From positions 1 to 64,000 of the forward strand of contig LXWE01000009.1 of NCBI GenBank assembly GCA_001660395.1: a stretch of DNA of 64,000 bases, in the 5' to 3' direction. This stretch comes from Alteromonadaceae bacterium XY-R5 (lineage in GTDB: Bacteria > Pseudomonadota > Gammaproteobacteria > Enterobacterales > Alteromonadaceae). Both the position numbers and the translations under genes were made by a program. Shown in pieces: positions 45,145 through 53,652 of this stretch (positions within the stretch are counted from its first letter, which is position 1; every line of letters starts with the position of its first letter). The notes under the pieces were generated by a model. The model searched no databases, was not told the origin of the DNA, and was given only the letters and a program-made list of their open reading frames with translations.

Positions 45145-46350
45145 ATGTATATACCATCAACGGAATTATCAGTTATTTCTTCTTCTGAACAGTATGGTGT
45201 TTGGGCAGAGTTGTATGAGCGTGGTCAAAGAGTGGCATTGATTGCAAAAATGCAGTCTAGTGCAATCAAAGCTATTCTGCATGGTTGTAAGGTTGAAGTA
45301 ATTATTGGCAGGGTTGCCGGTTACAACCCGAAGCTATGTATCGCACTCAGAGTGTTTGATTTGTCTGGGCCACTTTTGATTCCAACAGCGCCAAGAACTC
45401 AAAGAGAAATTTTGGGGATAATTGGGATCACGAAGGGAATTAAGGTCAAGCTATCTATTTATAACGAAATAAATGCGGTCTGCTTTGAAAGTGAATGCTC
45501 GGTTTCCATCTCTTCCGGTTCATTTGACTGGGAAGAATTAATTGGAGGAGACATAAAGCCTTCATCGTCGGTAGATGAGGTGAACAAAGCACTGGATTCA
45601 TTTTGTTATGCAGTTTCGCCGCATTATGGAACAACGAAATGGTTTGAGTCTGAGTGCGTGGTTTGCGATGCATCCTTGGGTAACATTGAAGAAATCCCCT
45701 TTTTGCTTCAGATGGCTTCTGACGAGTTATGTTATCAGGAAATTAACTCACAAGATCAGGGCGGCGATCAGGAACTTCAACTTGCCCACTTCTTACAGAG
45801 TACTTTTGATCGCAAAGTTCATCACTCACCCAATGTGACAACAGGGGAGAAAACAAGAGAGCTTACTGACATCCTCGCGTATACAGAACAAAGAAACTAC
45901 TTAATAGAGTCAAAATCTGTAGCTGTCGGACCTGTCTTGGCGGAAACATCTATAGAGCGGAGGCTCTCTGCGCTGATTAAACATGCTAAAAAAGCCTTGG
46001 GGCAGTTACAAGGCAGCATAAAAGCAATAAAACGAGGAGATAGTATCACTGATGTTGACGGACGTGAGATAAAACTTTTCACGAATGATTATAATCATGG
46101 GATTGCTATTATTTCCGAGTTTATTCCATCTGATAAATGGCTGGATGTCATTGAGTTGATCGAAAAACTAGCTGAAGAAAATAATGCTTATTTCCATGTA
46201 ATTAGTTATCCAGAGTTTATTAAAACAATGAAAATCGCTGCTAATCCCGATGTGGATTTTGAACAGTGCTTGATTCAGCGATTTGAAGCCATGAGAGAGC
46301 ATAAAACTCTGCACATTGAAGGGACAGATAGTTCACTACCTTTTTTGTGA
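45145..46350 (+). CDS. Orphan protein with PD-(D/E)XK-like nuclease signature
   Basis: This 401-aa protein has a beta-rich N-terminal half of no recognised family. A C-terminal region contains ELTDILAYTEQ and YLIESKSVAV: Asp242, then Glu255-x-Lys257, the spacing of a PD-(D/E)XK nuclease core. A Cys pair (CVVCD, about residue 170) sits between the halves. A terminator lies upstream and it is convergent with the next gene, so it is a single-gene unit. The position in a defence-type island suggests a restriction-like effector; that is inference. Confidence 0.6.
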   Translation: MYIPSTELSVISSSEQYGVWAELYERGQRVALIAKMQSSAIKAILHGCKVEVIIGRVAGYNPKLCIALRVFDLSGPLLIPTAPRTQREILGIIGITKGIKVKLSIYNEINAVCFESECSVSISSGSFDWEELIGGDIKPSSSVDEVNKALDSFCYAVSPHYGTTKWFESECVVCDASLGNIEEIPFLLQMASDELCYQEINSQDQGGDQELQLAHFLQSTFDRKVHHSPNVTTGEKTRELTDILAYTEQRNYLIESKSVAVGPVLAETSIERRLSALIKHAKKALGQLQGSIKAIKRGDSITDVDGREIKLFTNDYNHGIAIISEFIPSDKWLDVIELIEKLAEENNAYFHVISYPEFIKTMKIAANPDVDFEQCLIQRFEAMREHKTLHIEGTDSSLPFL

Positions 46351-46404
46351 AGAATAGTTGGGACCGCGTACCCATATCCACACTGGTCTGAGACACGTCC
46401 TTCG

Positions 46405-47547
46405 TTAGCCTGAAACAGCATCCCCCTCAGAACTACGAAACAATGGGTATCTGAAGTAGTTATCATACTCTATTGCTGTGCAAGGCCGTACATAGGCTTC
46501 AAAATGCTTTCCGGCAATGATTATTGGGCTATAGATTGAATCTTCAAATTCTCTCATGGCGCCTGACAGTGAAGAGTAATATTCATCTTGAGTGTCAACC
46601 CTCTCGAAGCGCTCGTTGAGTTCAATAAGTTCAATACACAAGATGTTGTCTGCCAATCCAATGACACATTTTCCGTTTATGATATGGTCGTCGGTTAAAT
46701 AAATCTCACCAGCCAGAACCTTTTCAGAGCCATCGTTGATTGGGTATCCAATGGCGTAATACATACATTCGTTGGCTTCTATTAGCTCAAGCGGCGACAT
46801 CAGATATTCATCAAGAACAATCTCCAAACACGCGCTGAACTGATCTTCAAACATCTTCTGAATTCGGTTCCTCTGGTTAAAAACCGGCTTAAATGCTGCT
46901 TGGAAAGCGTCAGGCGATGAATCAACGGATTTAAAATAGATATCTACAGCATGCTGCCAACTATCGAATCCCGCCCACATCAGCGGCGCTAATTTTGCTT
47001 TAGAGAACTCTTCCTTCAACTCTCGTACTTCATTCACTGTGTTGTTTGCAAATGAACAAGCTGATACCGCTCTGGCAAGTACGACCTTGTACGTCACGTT
47101 ATTTATCCTACAAGTGCTGTAGATCACAGTATCATGCTGGTCACAAATGTCGGCAACCTGTCGCCATTTATTGAGTACTATATGTGGTTCGCACTGGGAC
47201 AGGTTGCCGCGTTTCGAAAAACCAAAAATTTTCCAAATTAGATCTAACAGAGGAAGAGGACTTACCGGCGTCAACAAGAGCTGGGAAAACCGCTCCAACA
47301 AATTTCCGATATTGTTCTCAAGAAAACAAATCAGTTTTTTATCTGAGTTTGGATGGATCTTTGCAAAGGGGAATACTGTTGACTTGAGACTGTTGTTTTT
47401 TAACTTTTTATTTAAATCCTCCCAGTCGTGAGACTGATAAATTGCTTTGGCAATGAGGTCTTTAGATTTGCTTAGAGGGAGATCCAACAGCTTTGAAGCA
47501 CGTTTGCTCTGAAGGAAGATATTTTTTGATAAATTATTGTCAGACAT
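46405..47547 (-). CDS. Island protein of unknown function with helical N-terminal motif
   Basis: This protein of about 380 aa starts best at ATG 47547 with GAGAGTGG upstream (47589 also possible). Residues 10-45 (SKRASKLLDLPLSKSKDLIAKA followed by HDWEDLNKKL) look like a short helical domain often seen before nuclease or relaxase modules. The remainder has no recognised domain. The neighbouring 124-aa protein has a similar N-terminus, so the two may be related. No membrane segment or signal peptide. Confidence 0.6.
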   Translation of the reverse strand: MSDNNLSKNIFLQSKRASKLLDLPLSKSKDLIAKAIYQSHDWEDLNKKLKNNSLKSTVFPFAKIHPNSDKKLICFLENNIGNLLERFSQLLLTPVSPLPLLDLIWKIFGFSKRGNLSQCEPHIVLNKWRQVADICDQHDTVIYSTCRINNVTYKVVLARAVSACSFANNTVNEVRELKEEFSKAKLAPLMWAGFDSWQHAVDIYFKSVDSSPDAFQAAFKPVFNQRNRIQKMFEDQFSACLEIVLDEYLMSPLELIEANECMYYAIGYPINDGSEKVLAGEIYLTDDHIINGKCVIGLADNILCIELIELNERFERVDTQDEYYSSLSGAMREFEDSIYSPIIIAGKHFEAYVRPCTAIEYDNYFRYPLFRSSEGDAVSG

Positions 47548-47723
47548 ACTTACGCCACTCTCATTTATTGAAAGACGTAACAAAAACACCTGCCTGAGCT
47601 TGAGCTACTAACGTAAATAAATTGTCTAGATGCATCGACTTCGGCCAGCTTACTAGAAGGGCAGGTCCGGGCTGTCTAGTCAACCCAGATGAATAATAGC
47701 AATCGTATCCGAAAATTTAAAAT

Positions 47724-48098
47724 CTAATTTTTACCAAGGCTTGCTAATACTTCACTATCTAATGAAAACACTTCAAGAACTAAATCACTTATTCCAATTT
47801 CACTGACCTCATTGATCGAGCATTGTGACAAAGAAACGACAATTTCACCGAAAGACCGGACAAATTTCTCAAGGATTTCATTGCTGGCATCTGGAGATAC
47901 AGCGGCTAAGAATATTCTACCTTCATAGTTTCCGTTAGAAATTTTACGTCTTACGTCTGCAATGGAAATCTCATTGTAAAAGTGATTGGAAAGCAATTCG
48001 TGAGCCTTATTTTTTGGAAGGTTCAGTCGTCGTTCTAACCGTAGAGTTTGCCTTTTTATATTTGAAAGAAGCTTTGTTTTATCAAAGGTAACAGACAT
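47724..48098 (-). CDS. Small island protein sharing the N-terminal helical motif
   Basis: This 124-aa protein has AGGA upstream of its ATG at 48098. Its N-terminus (LERRLNLPKNKAHELLSN then ISIADVRRKI) resembles that of the 380-aa protein just downstream (KLLDLPLSKSKDLIAKA then HDWEDLNKKL). The C-terminal half is acidic and beta-rich. The two genes run in the same direction 176 bp apart. The function is unknown; a regulatory or inhibitor partner is one possibility. Confidence 0.6.
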   Translation of the reverse strand: MSVTFDKTKLLSNIKRQTLRLERRLNLPKNKAHELLSNHFYNEISIADVRRKISNGNYEGRIFLAAVSPDASNEILEKFVRSFGEIVVSLSQCSINEVSEIGISDLVLEVFSLDSEVLASLGKN

Positions 48099-48334
48099 AG
48101 GTATCCTGCTGTCAGCAGATAGCCCATCGCGCTAGTCGGCTGATTACAGATTGCCATTCAGTTTGTCTGACGAGTGAATCGACTTCGTTTAGATGGTAAC
48201 GTGCAGCTCGTCGCTACACGCGGGTATTATAAGTTCCTGACTCACTATTACTAGGAATTAGTATCAAAAGCCAACTAAATTGCAGTACGGAAAGGGAGTA
48301 GCTATTATTTAAGTTGAAGCACAAAGGGGGTCTT

Positions 48335-48526
48335 ATGACTCAAGCCAATGAAAAATACCCACACTTATCCGAAGTTCTCGCAGAACTTGAAGAGTTTGGT
48401 GTTAGTTTTAAGACAGAGCCTGAAATTGCTGCCAAACAAGTTTCTGATAAAGTTTATACATTCGAGACGCATCCATTTTATTCTCAAATTGCTGATTATT
48501 CGGATGTTGAGATGAATGACGATTGA
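48335..48526 (+). CDS. Small acidic protein of unknown function
   Basis: This 63-aa protein begins at ATG 48335 with AAAGGGGG upstream; an ATG at 48314 lacks such a site. It reads YPHLSEVLAELEEFGVSF and ends DYSDVEMNDD. The strongly acidic character could suit a DNA-mimic or antitoxin, but nothing identifies it. Confidence 0.5.
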   Translation: MTQANEKYPHLSEVLAELEEFGVSFKTEPEIAAKQVSDKVYTFETHPFYSQIADYSDVEMNDD

Positions 48527-48922
48527 TAGGTTTCACAGTAACTTTAAAAAACTGGAGGTTAACCATAAATTAATTAGGCAATTAAGAGCATTAGCTACGA
48601 AGATATTGAAAAGAGTAAAAAGTTTGGGCAAGAATGCCACAAACAGCTTGTGAAAGAGGGCTTAGGAGTAAAACGCAGTTCATCAGGATCTCGATTCGAA
48701 AGCATTTGTAAAGACAAGCTAAAGCCCGCAAGTGCTCCTTTTCGCAAATTTTAGCCGGTATTTTGCATAGCTAAGATCATATCATTTGGTTGTTTACAGT
48801 GACCGATATATAAGAGTTAATTCAATACCAAATGAGGTCTGATTTCTCCTGACTGACGGGGATGTGCCATTAGAGGAAGTTTAACACCCCAGCTAACGGC
48901 GTCTAAGTAGTAATTCCACGTA
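48527..48922. other. Gene-poor stretch with a start-less coding remnant
   Basis: Within this 396-bp gap, 48578-48754 (plus strand) is an open frame of 58 codons (QECHKQLVKEGLGVK, then SICKDKLKPA) with no start codon. GGAGG at 48554-48558 precedes an ATA rather than an ATG. It may be the decayed 3' end of a gene. The rest shows no clear feature. Confidence 0.35.
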
Positions 48923-49471
48923 TTACGTTATCACTTCTACGTCAAATGAAATCAGAGCGGGGACTTGTACCATTCGAGCATATCGAGATAAAGGGGTTTC
49001 CCACAAGTTCACCTCTCCTTTCTTCAAACCTCCATTTAAACATAGGTCTATCAACGGTCCGATATCTGTCACGGAACTGTATGCCAAAGACAAGTACCTC
49101 AAACCGGTCAATGAAGAAAGGGCAGAAATATCATTTATCTTGAGCTTTCCAGCGAATAATCTGCGTAAATTTTCCATTCCCTTCAATGCGTCAAGCACCG
49201 AAACAGGGGTCGAATTGATAGATAACGTTTCTAATTTACTCAACTCTGACAGTGGAGAGATATCAGTTACTCTAGTATTCTGAAGACTCAAAATTGATAG
49301 ATTGAGGCAATGCTTTAAATCCACAACACTTTCAACTTCTGGATAATTCACGAGATCCAAACCGGTAATTTTCTGCATCTGATTCCAGTTTACAATATCA
49401 GTCGATAGTCCCAACTCACGTCGGATGGCCATCTCTAAGGCCTGATCATGAAACGATATGTTTTTTATCAT
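48923..49471 (-). CDS. Leucine-rich-repeat protein
   Basis: This 182-aa protein (ATG at 49471; TTG at 49483 possible) has about four internalin-like leucine-rich repeats: LNLSILSLQNTRVTDISPL, LETLSINSTPVSVLDAL and LRYLSLAYSSVTDIGPL. Such repeats form a curved protein-binding surface. There is no signal peptide. It is the last gene of a five-gene minus-strand operon, 13 bp after the DUF1353 gene, and may be its specificity or binding subunit (inference). Confidence 0.78.
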   Translation of the reverse strand: MIKNISFHDQALEMAIRRELGLSTDIVNWNQMQKITGLDLVNYPEVESVVDLKHCLNLSILSLQNTRVTDISPLSELSKLETLSINSTPVSVLDALKGMENLRRLFAGKLKINDISALSSLTGLRYLSLAYSSVTDIGPLIDLCLNGGLKKGEVNLWETPLSRYARMVQVPALISFDVEVIT

Positions 49472-49484
49472 AACTTTAGCCAAA

Positions 49485-50207
49485 CTATTCTGTTGGCGGC
49501 TCCACCAAAGTGTGATTTCTTGTATCGCAAGTAGTTTGTAAATGAAGGAATTGAGTAATTTGATCTAAAGCCCCCTCTATTTCCCCCAAGGTTGGATCAT
49601 AATCTTCTATCAATTTTTGCATTTTCTTTAAATGCAACTGCACCTCAGAATTCTCTTGAACGCTGGAAAACTCACTTTGTAACAAATCAGCCATTGGTTG
49701 TTCGTTTGCACTTACAATTTTAAGGACATCTTTATCAAATCGAGATTGAAGGACACTAAACGACCTGCCATTTTCATCAACTCGCGGAATTTTCGTATTT
49801 TCGGTATCCATAGTTGACCAACGTGGACCTGCAAAATAAACAGCAGAGTACATTAGCTTGGCGCGACTCTGGGAGACGCCAGATGCGATCATTGCATCAT
49901 AGAAAACACGGTGCACAGCTTGCCAAGCTTCGATGCGAACAGAGCAATAATAGTCGTGAACTACTGATGCATCACGATATTTCCCTTCAAATGGACCTCC
50001 CAAAACCGACCAAAGTACCTTTGGAATGGAAGCGCCATCGACTATTGCATTTTGGGGAACAGGCCATCGCTTCTTATTAACATCAATGAAACCAAATACT
50101 TCTGCAAGACGCATGCGACGCCCATCTGGAAGTGGCTCTAATAGTAAACGACCAAAATACTCTCCAAAGCCGCTACTTTTTGAAGATTCCTCACTAGTTT
50201 TTGGCAT
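49485..50207 (-). CDS. DUF1353 family protein
   Basis: This protein of about 240 aa starts best at ATG 50207 with GAGGA 7 nt upstream. It has the DUF1353 signature: VDGASIPKVLWSVLGGPF, then ASVVHDYYCS, followed by VFYDAMIASGVSQSRAKLMY. DUF1353 proteins occur in phages and islands, and their activity is not established; the conserved Asp, Ser, His-Asp residues suggest an enzyme. A helical C-terminal extension (about residues 170-240) is extra. It is the fourth gene of the operon. Confidence 0.8.
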   Translation of the reverse strand: MPKTSEESSKSSGFGEYFGRLLLEPLPDGRRMRLAEVFGFIDVNKKRWPVPQNAIVDGASIPKVLWSVLGGPFEGKYRDASVVHDYYCSVRIEAWQAVHRVFYDAMIASGVSQSRAKLMYSAVYFAGPRWSTMDTENTKIPRVDENGRSFSVLQSRFDKDVLKIVSANEQPMADLLQSEFSSVQENSEVQLHLKKMQKLIEDYDPTLGEIEGALDQITQFLHLQTTCDTRNHTLVEPPTE

Positions 50208-50289
50208 TAGTATTCCTCTATCATCTCTATGAACGTACATTTGTTCAGTTTATGCCCTTGCGGAAGGTTGTTAGCTATGAGTACTAAAA

Positions 50290-51225
50290 CTAACAATTGT
50301 TTTTGTCGCTCTCTAAAGCTGGCCACTTAAACTTTAATGAGATTGCCTTTTCAGAGTAGTCTTCTTTGTTTTTTCTTCTTTGCTCACCATTTACATAATC
50401 GAAGCCTATGGACAAAGTTTTGTCGCATGTGAAGTAGTAATTAATTGAAAACTTATTATATACCCATGTCTTATCATCTTTTCCAAACACGCCTGTTGAA
50501 GCAAAGTCTGTCCCGAACTCTCCACTGTAAGAAAGTTCCATCTGTTCTTTTAATGACGAAAAGAAAGGATACACATTAAATGATTCTGTAACCCAGACTC
50601 TACTGGCATGACCTTCTGTCTTAGTACCATCCTCATTTTCGGGCGAGTCAATTGTGTTTTCATAAGAGATATTTAAAACCATGCCCTGATAGAATTTAGC
50701 TGATTTTGCAAAAGGGATAGATCTAAGTGAACCTGCGTTAAAAAAGTTAAATGGTGTAACACTCAATGCCACTTCAGCACTTTCGACGTCTTTTTCCTCA
50801 TCTTTCTTGTATTTTGTTTCTACTCCCAAATCAAAAAAAATTGCGTTCTGGCCGTCATAGTTGGGGTCGTTAAAATCTGGTTCCTTGGTAAATGCAAAGT
50901 CCCAAGTAAGGCCAATGTTGTAATTGTTCCTCGGCTCCTTCGCTAAAGTGTCTCTATCAACATTTACAGTAAATGAAAATGCTCTCTCCGCGTCGTAACT
51001 TGGAAAAAGCCAGCTTTTAATTTGTGCTTCTGAAAAAGTTCCTTTGTAGCCAATCAAAATACTGTAATCAGACTTTCCGTCTTCAGGATCAACATATTTT
51101 AAGCTGGCGGAGTCTAACTTCTTGAGTTTCTTTATGTTTTCAGTTGAGTCTGCTATTTGATATGAATATTCCGCAAAGCAAAAAGAAGGAAAAAGTAAAA
51201 TTGTTAAAGCTAAATATGATTTCAT
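50290..51225 (-). CDS. Exported beta-rich (barrel-like) protein of unknown function
   Basis: This 311-aa protein has a signal peptide (cleavage after FCFA) and many short alternating strands with aromatic residues (FSINYYFTCDK, IGFDYVNGEQ, ISLKFKWPAL). This suits an outer-membrane barrel or periplasmic beta protein. It ends in Cys, not Phe, so barrel insertion is uncertain. GGGACAG precedes the ATG. It lies 9 bp after the ACP-like gene. No family is recognised. Confidence 0.65.
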   Translation of the reverse strand: MKSYLALTILLFPSFCFAEYSYQIADSTENIKKLKKLDSASLKYVDPEDGKSDYSILIGYKGTFSEAQIKSWLFPSYDAERAFSFTVNVDRDTLAKEPRNNYNIGLTWDFAFTKEPDFNDPNYDGQNAIFFDLGVETKYKKDEEKDVESAEVALSVTPFNFFNAGSLRSIPFAKSAKFYQGMVLNISYENTIDSPENEDGTKTEGHASRVWVTESFNVYPFFSSLKEQMELSYSGEFGTDFASTGVFGKDDKTWVYNKFSINYYFTCDKTLSIGFDYVNGEQRRKNKEDYSEKAISLKFKWPALESDKNNC

Positions 51226-51234
51226 AACTGTCCC

Positions 51235-51516
51235 TCAACTCTTGGGCAAGAAAGCTTTTTCAACCTTGCCAATAACGTCAGCTATTGTGTCGCTCTTTTT
51301 AACCAAATCGTCTACTTTGACTTTGGTTCCGCCATTCTCTTGGATGTACTTATTTAAAGATTTTGCACATCTTTTCCGGCGCTCACTACCCAAACCAAGG
51401 TCATCGTATATCTTCAACGAGTGATCCTTTTCCATGTCTGACACTTTGTATTCATCATTGTCATATGCTGCAATTCTTACAATGGTATTCCTCTCAATCT
51501 GAGCGCTAGTTGGCAT
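51235..51516 (-). CDS. Small acyl-carrier-protein-like protein
   Basis: This 93-aa protein has AAGGAAAA before its ATG. Residues 35-90 resemble an acyl carrier fold: IYDDLGLGSERRK, with Ser44 where the phosphopantetheine serine of DLGxDS would be. A helix follows, then KVDDLVKKSDTIADVIGKVEK like the carrier C-terminus. The residue before Ser is Gly, not Asp, and charged residues follow, so prosthetic-group attachment is doubtful. Second gene of the operon. Confidence 0.5.
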   Translation of the reverse strand: MPTSAQIERNTIVRIAAYDNDEYKVSDMEKDHSLKIYDDLGLGSERRKRCAKSLNKYIQENGGTKVKVDDLVKKSDTIADVIGKVEKAFLPKS

Positions 51517-51548
51517 AACTTTTCCTTACCTAAGTTAAGCAGATACAA

Positions 51549-52661
51549 TTACCACTCAAGCATAAAGCTTGAACATCCTCCGGCTCTGTCATCATTTCGT
51601 CCTATCTTCTCTTCAACGGGACATGTTTGGTTATCGTAATTATCAGTACGAAGTACATGAATTCCCTCGAATTTAAGAGACTCAACCACTTCTTCATCTG
51701 GTAAAACTACTGTTTTGTATTTCTTGGGGCCTGCTGAAATCAAACCAATTTCTGGTGAAACAGCCTTGATAAATTCAGTTCTAGATGAGGTTAAACTTCC
51801 ATGATGACCAACTTGCAGTATGTCGGTATCCAATAGCTGTTCGTAATTTTCATATAGCTTTTTTTCAACGCCATCTAAAGGAGCACTAGGTGATCTCCTT
51901 GGCCCTGACTCTGCATCTCCTGTTAGCAATACTGACTTATCTCCAAGATCCAATCGAACGACTATCGAGTTACTGTTAGGATCTTCTTCTGCACTACTGC
52001 CATCAGCATGGAGGATTGTAAACGACGCCTTTTTATCCAGTTCAACTTTGTCTAGTTCATGGAATTGCTCCCACGTTGTATTTCTTAGGTCAATCTTTTT
52101 TTTATAAACTGTTACCGATTTGTTTGACGCAGGCTTTTTCGCCGTTCTATAAATAACCCCTGATTCATCTGCTACTCGCTCTAAAAAACGACGGTAAAAA
52201 AGAGTGTCATTTACTCGACCCGAATCGTAAATAAAGTCCGCTTCATAACACTCCAAAACGTCATCAAGCATTACGCCATGATCTTCATGTGGGTGTGAAA
52301 GAAATATATAGTCAATGTTTCTTTGCGTGACAGAAGTGTCGTCGTCCCATTCATCTTCAGCAGGCACACAGTTCTTCGAACCTGAACTACCAATTGCTTT
52401 ATACAAGTAAGCAATGATTCTGCTATTTGAGTTACCGTTTAATTGGTTACCCGCTTTATCATCACCAGAACCAGCATCATATAAAAGATTCCAATCATGC
52501 CCTTGAATTAGAATTGAGAGACCTGTTCCAACATCAATTAAATGAAGTCGATAATGACCTTCAATTGGAGCGATATTAGGTAACTGAGAAACTGAATGTA
52601 TGGGTGTGACACGTATTTCAGATGCGAGTGCGTTAAAAGAAATTAGGCACAATATTACCAT
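51549..52661 (-). CDS. Exported ComEC-like MBL-fold metallo-hydrolase
   Basis: This protein of about 370 aa (ATG at 52661; GTG at 52673 possible) has a signal peptide (VILCLISFNALA) and an MBL domain: HLIDVGTGLSILIQ, LLYDAGSGDD, the zinc motif SHPHEDHG, LLTGDAES and the late QVGHHGS. This pattern is that of the C-terminal domain of ComEC/Rec2, which can act as a nuclease or phosphodiesterase. Here it is a stand-alone exported protein. It is the first gene of the minus-strand operon with the ACP-like, barrel-like, DUF1353 and LRR genes. Confidence 0.82.
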   Translation of the reverse strand: MVILCLISFNALASEIRVTPIHSVSQLPNIAPIEGHYRLHLIDVGTGLSILIQGHDWNLLYDAGSGDDKAGNQLNGNSNSRIIAYLYKAIGSSGSKNCVPAEDEWDDDTSVTQRNIDYIFLSHPHEDHGVMLDDVLECYEADFIYDSGRVNDTLFYRRFLERVADESGVIYRTAKKPASNKSVTVYKKKIDLRNTTWEQFHELDKVELDKKASFTILHADGSSAEEDPNSNSIVVRLDLGDKSVLLTGDAESGPRRSPSAPLDGVEKKLYENYEQLLDTDILQVGHHGSLTSSRTEFIKAVSPEIGLISAGPKKYKTVVLPDEEVVESLKFEGIHVLRTDNYDNQTCPVEEKIGRNDDRAGGCSSFMLEW

Positions 52662-52827
52662 GTCTCTTAACACGAATGCTTCCTTGCTGTTTAAACTTTG
52701 AACGTACTAATGACTAATGGTAGATATGACTCAAAAAAAAATCCACATATTAGACAACTACGCAATTTTGAAGTCGCTTAGTAAGACGAGCGTTCAATGA
52801 GGTGTTAATAAAACCTCCGTTTTCTGT

Positions 52828-52920
52828 ACATTTTCACGTATAACGCTCCTTATTCAAATTTTGCTCGACAAAATGTCCATAAACTTGTTAACTTATCTAT
52901 GTAAACTAAAGGTACATTTT
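52828..52920. promoter_or_regulatory. Candidate resolvase binding sites upstream of the resolvase gene
   Basis: ACATTTT occurs at 52828-52834 and 52914-52920, and its inverse AAAATGT at 52870-52876. Direct and inverted copies immediately before a serine-resolvase gene are what a res/operator region looks like. The match is short and AT-rich, so it remains tentative. Confidence 0.35.
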
Positions 52921-52923
52921 ACG

Positions 52924-53481
52924 ATGATTATCGGTTATGCACGAGTCAGTACAAATGATCAAAATCCGGCACTTCAAATTGATGCGTTGAAGCAATTTGG
53001 TTGTGATCGAGTATATGAAGAAAAAGTATCAGCAACTTCAAAGGTTCGGCCTCAACTTGAGCGACTAATAGATAGCCTGCGCGAAGGTGACAAAGTTGTC
53101 GTCTGGCGACTAGATAGGCTGGGTCGTTCAATAAAAGATCTGATTGCACTTGTTGAGTTGTTCAAAGAACGAAATGTTCAGTTTGTATCACTCACTGAAA
53201 ACATAGATACAAGCAGTCCATCCGGGGAACTCATCTTCCACATTTTTGCTTCCGTAGCTCAATTCGAACGCTCGCTCATCATTGAACGAACCAAGAGTGG
53301 ACTTAATGCCGCACGAGCGCGAGGTCGTGTCGGCGGTAGAAAACGTAAGATGTCTTTGGAGGATATAAAGAAAGCGAAGGCTTTGGTCGCAAGTAATGAC
53401 ATTAGTATTAGCGAAATAGCAGAACATTTTAATGTAAGCAGAACAACTCTGTATAAATATCTGAATCAGAAAAGTGAATGA
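52924..53481 (+). CDS. Serine recombinase (resolvase/invertase family)
   Basis: This 185-aa protein starts at ATG 52924. It has the catalytic Ser9 in YARVSTNDQ, then VWRLDRLGRS, SLTENIDTSSPSGEL and AQFERSLIIERT, typical of the Tn3/Hin family. The C-terminal helix-turn-helix (ISEIAEHFNVSRTTLYKYL) binds DNA. It sits between the minus-strand operon and the helicase gene, alone, suggesting the cargo was assembled from smaller mobile units. No transposase gene is next to it. Confidence 0.93.
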   Translation: MIIGYARVSTNDQNPALQIDALKQFGCDRVYEEKVSATSKVRPQLERLIDSLREGDKVVVWRLDRLGRSIKDLIALVELFKERNVQFVSLTENIDTSSPSGELIFHIFASVAQFERSLIIERTKSGLNAARARGRVGGRKRKMSLEDIKKAKALVASNDISISEIAEHFNVSRTTLYKYLNQKSE

Positions 53482-53652
53482 GCACTTGGAATTCGATAAC
53501 AAATTTAAGTGCGATTCGCGCTATCGTATTATCTATAAGAGCAAAAATTTCGCCCGGATTTCCTAACTTTAAGATCGAGATCGTTTAAGCGTTGAGGTTT
53601 TTGTTTAACGCATTCTTGATTATTAATACATACCAAAAAAGATACTCTCATA

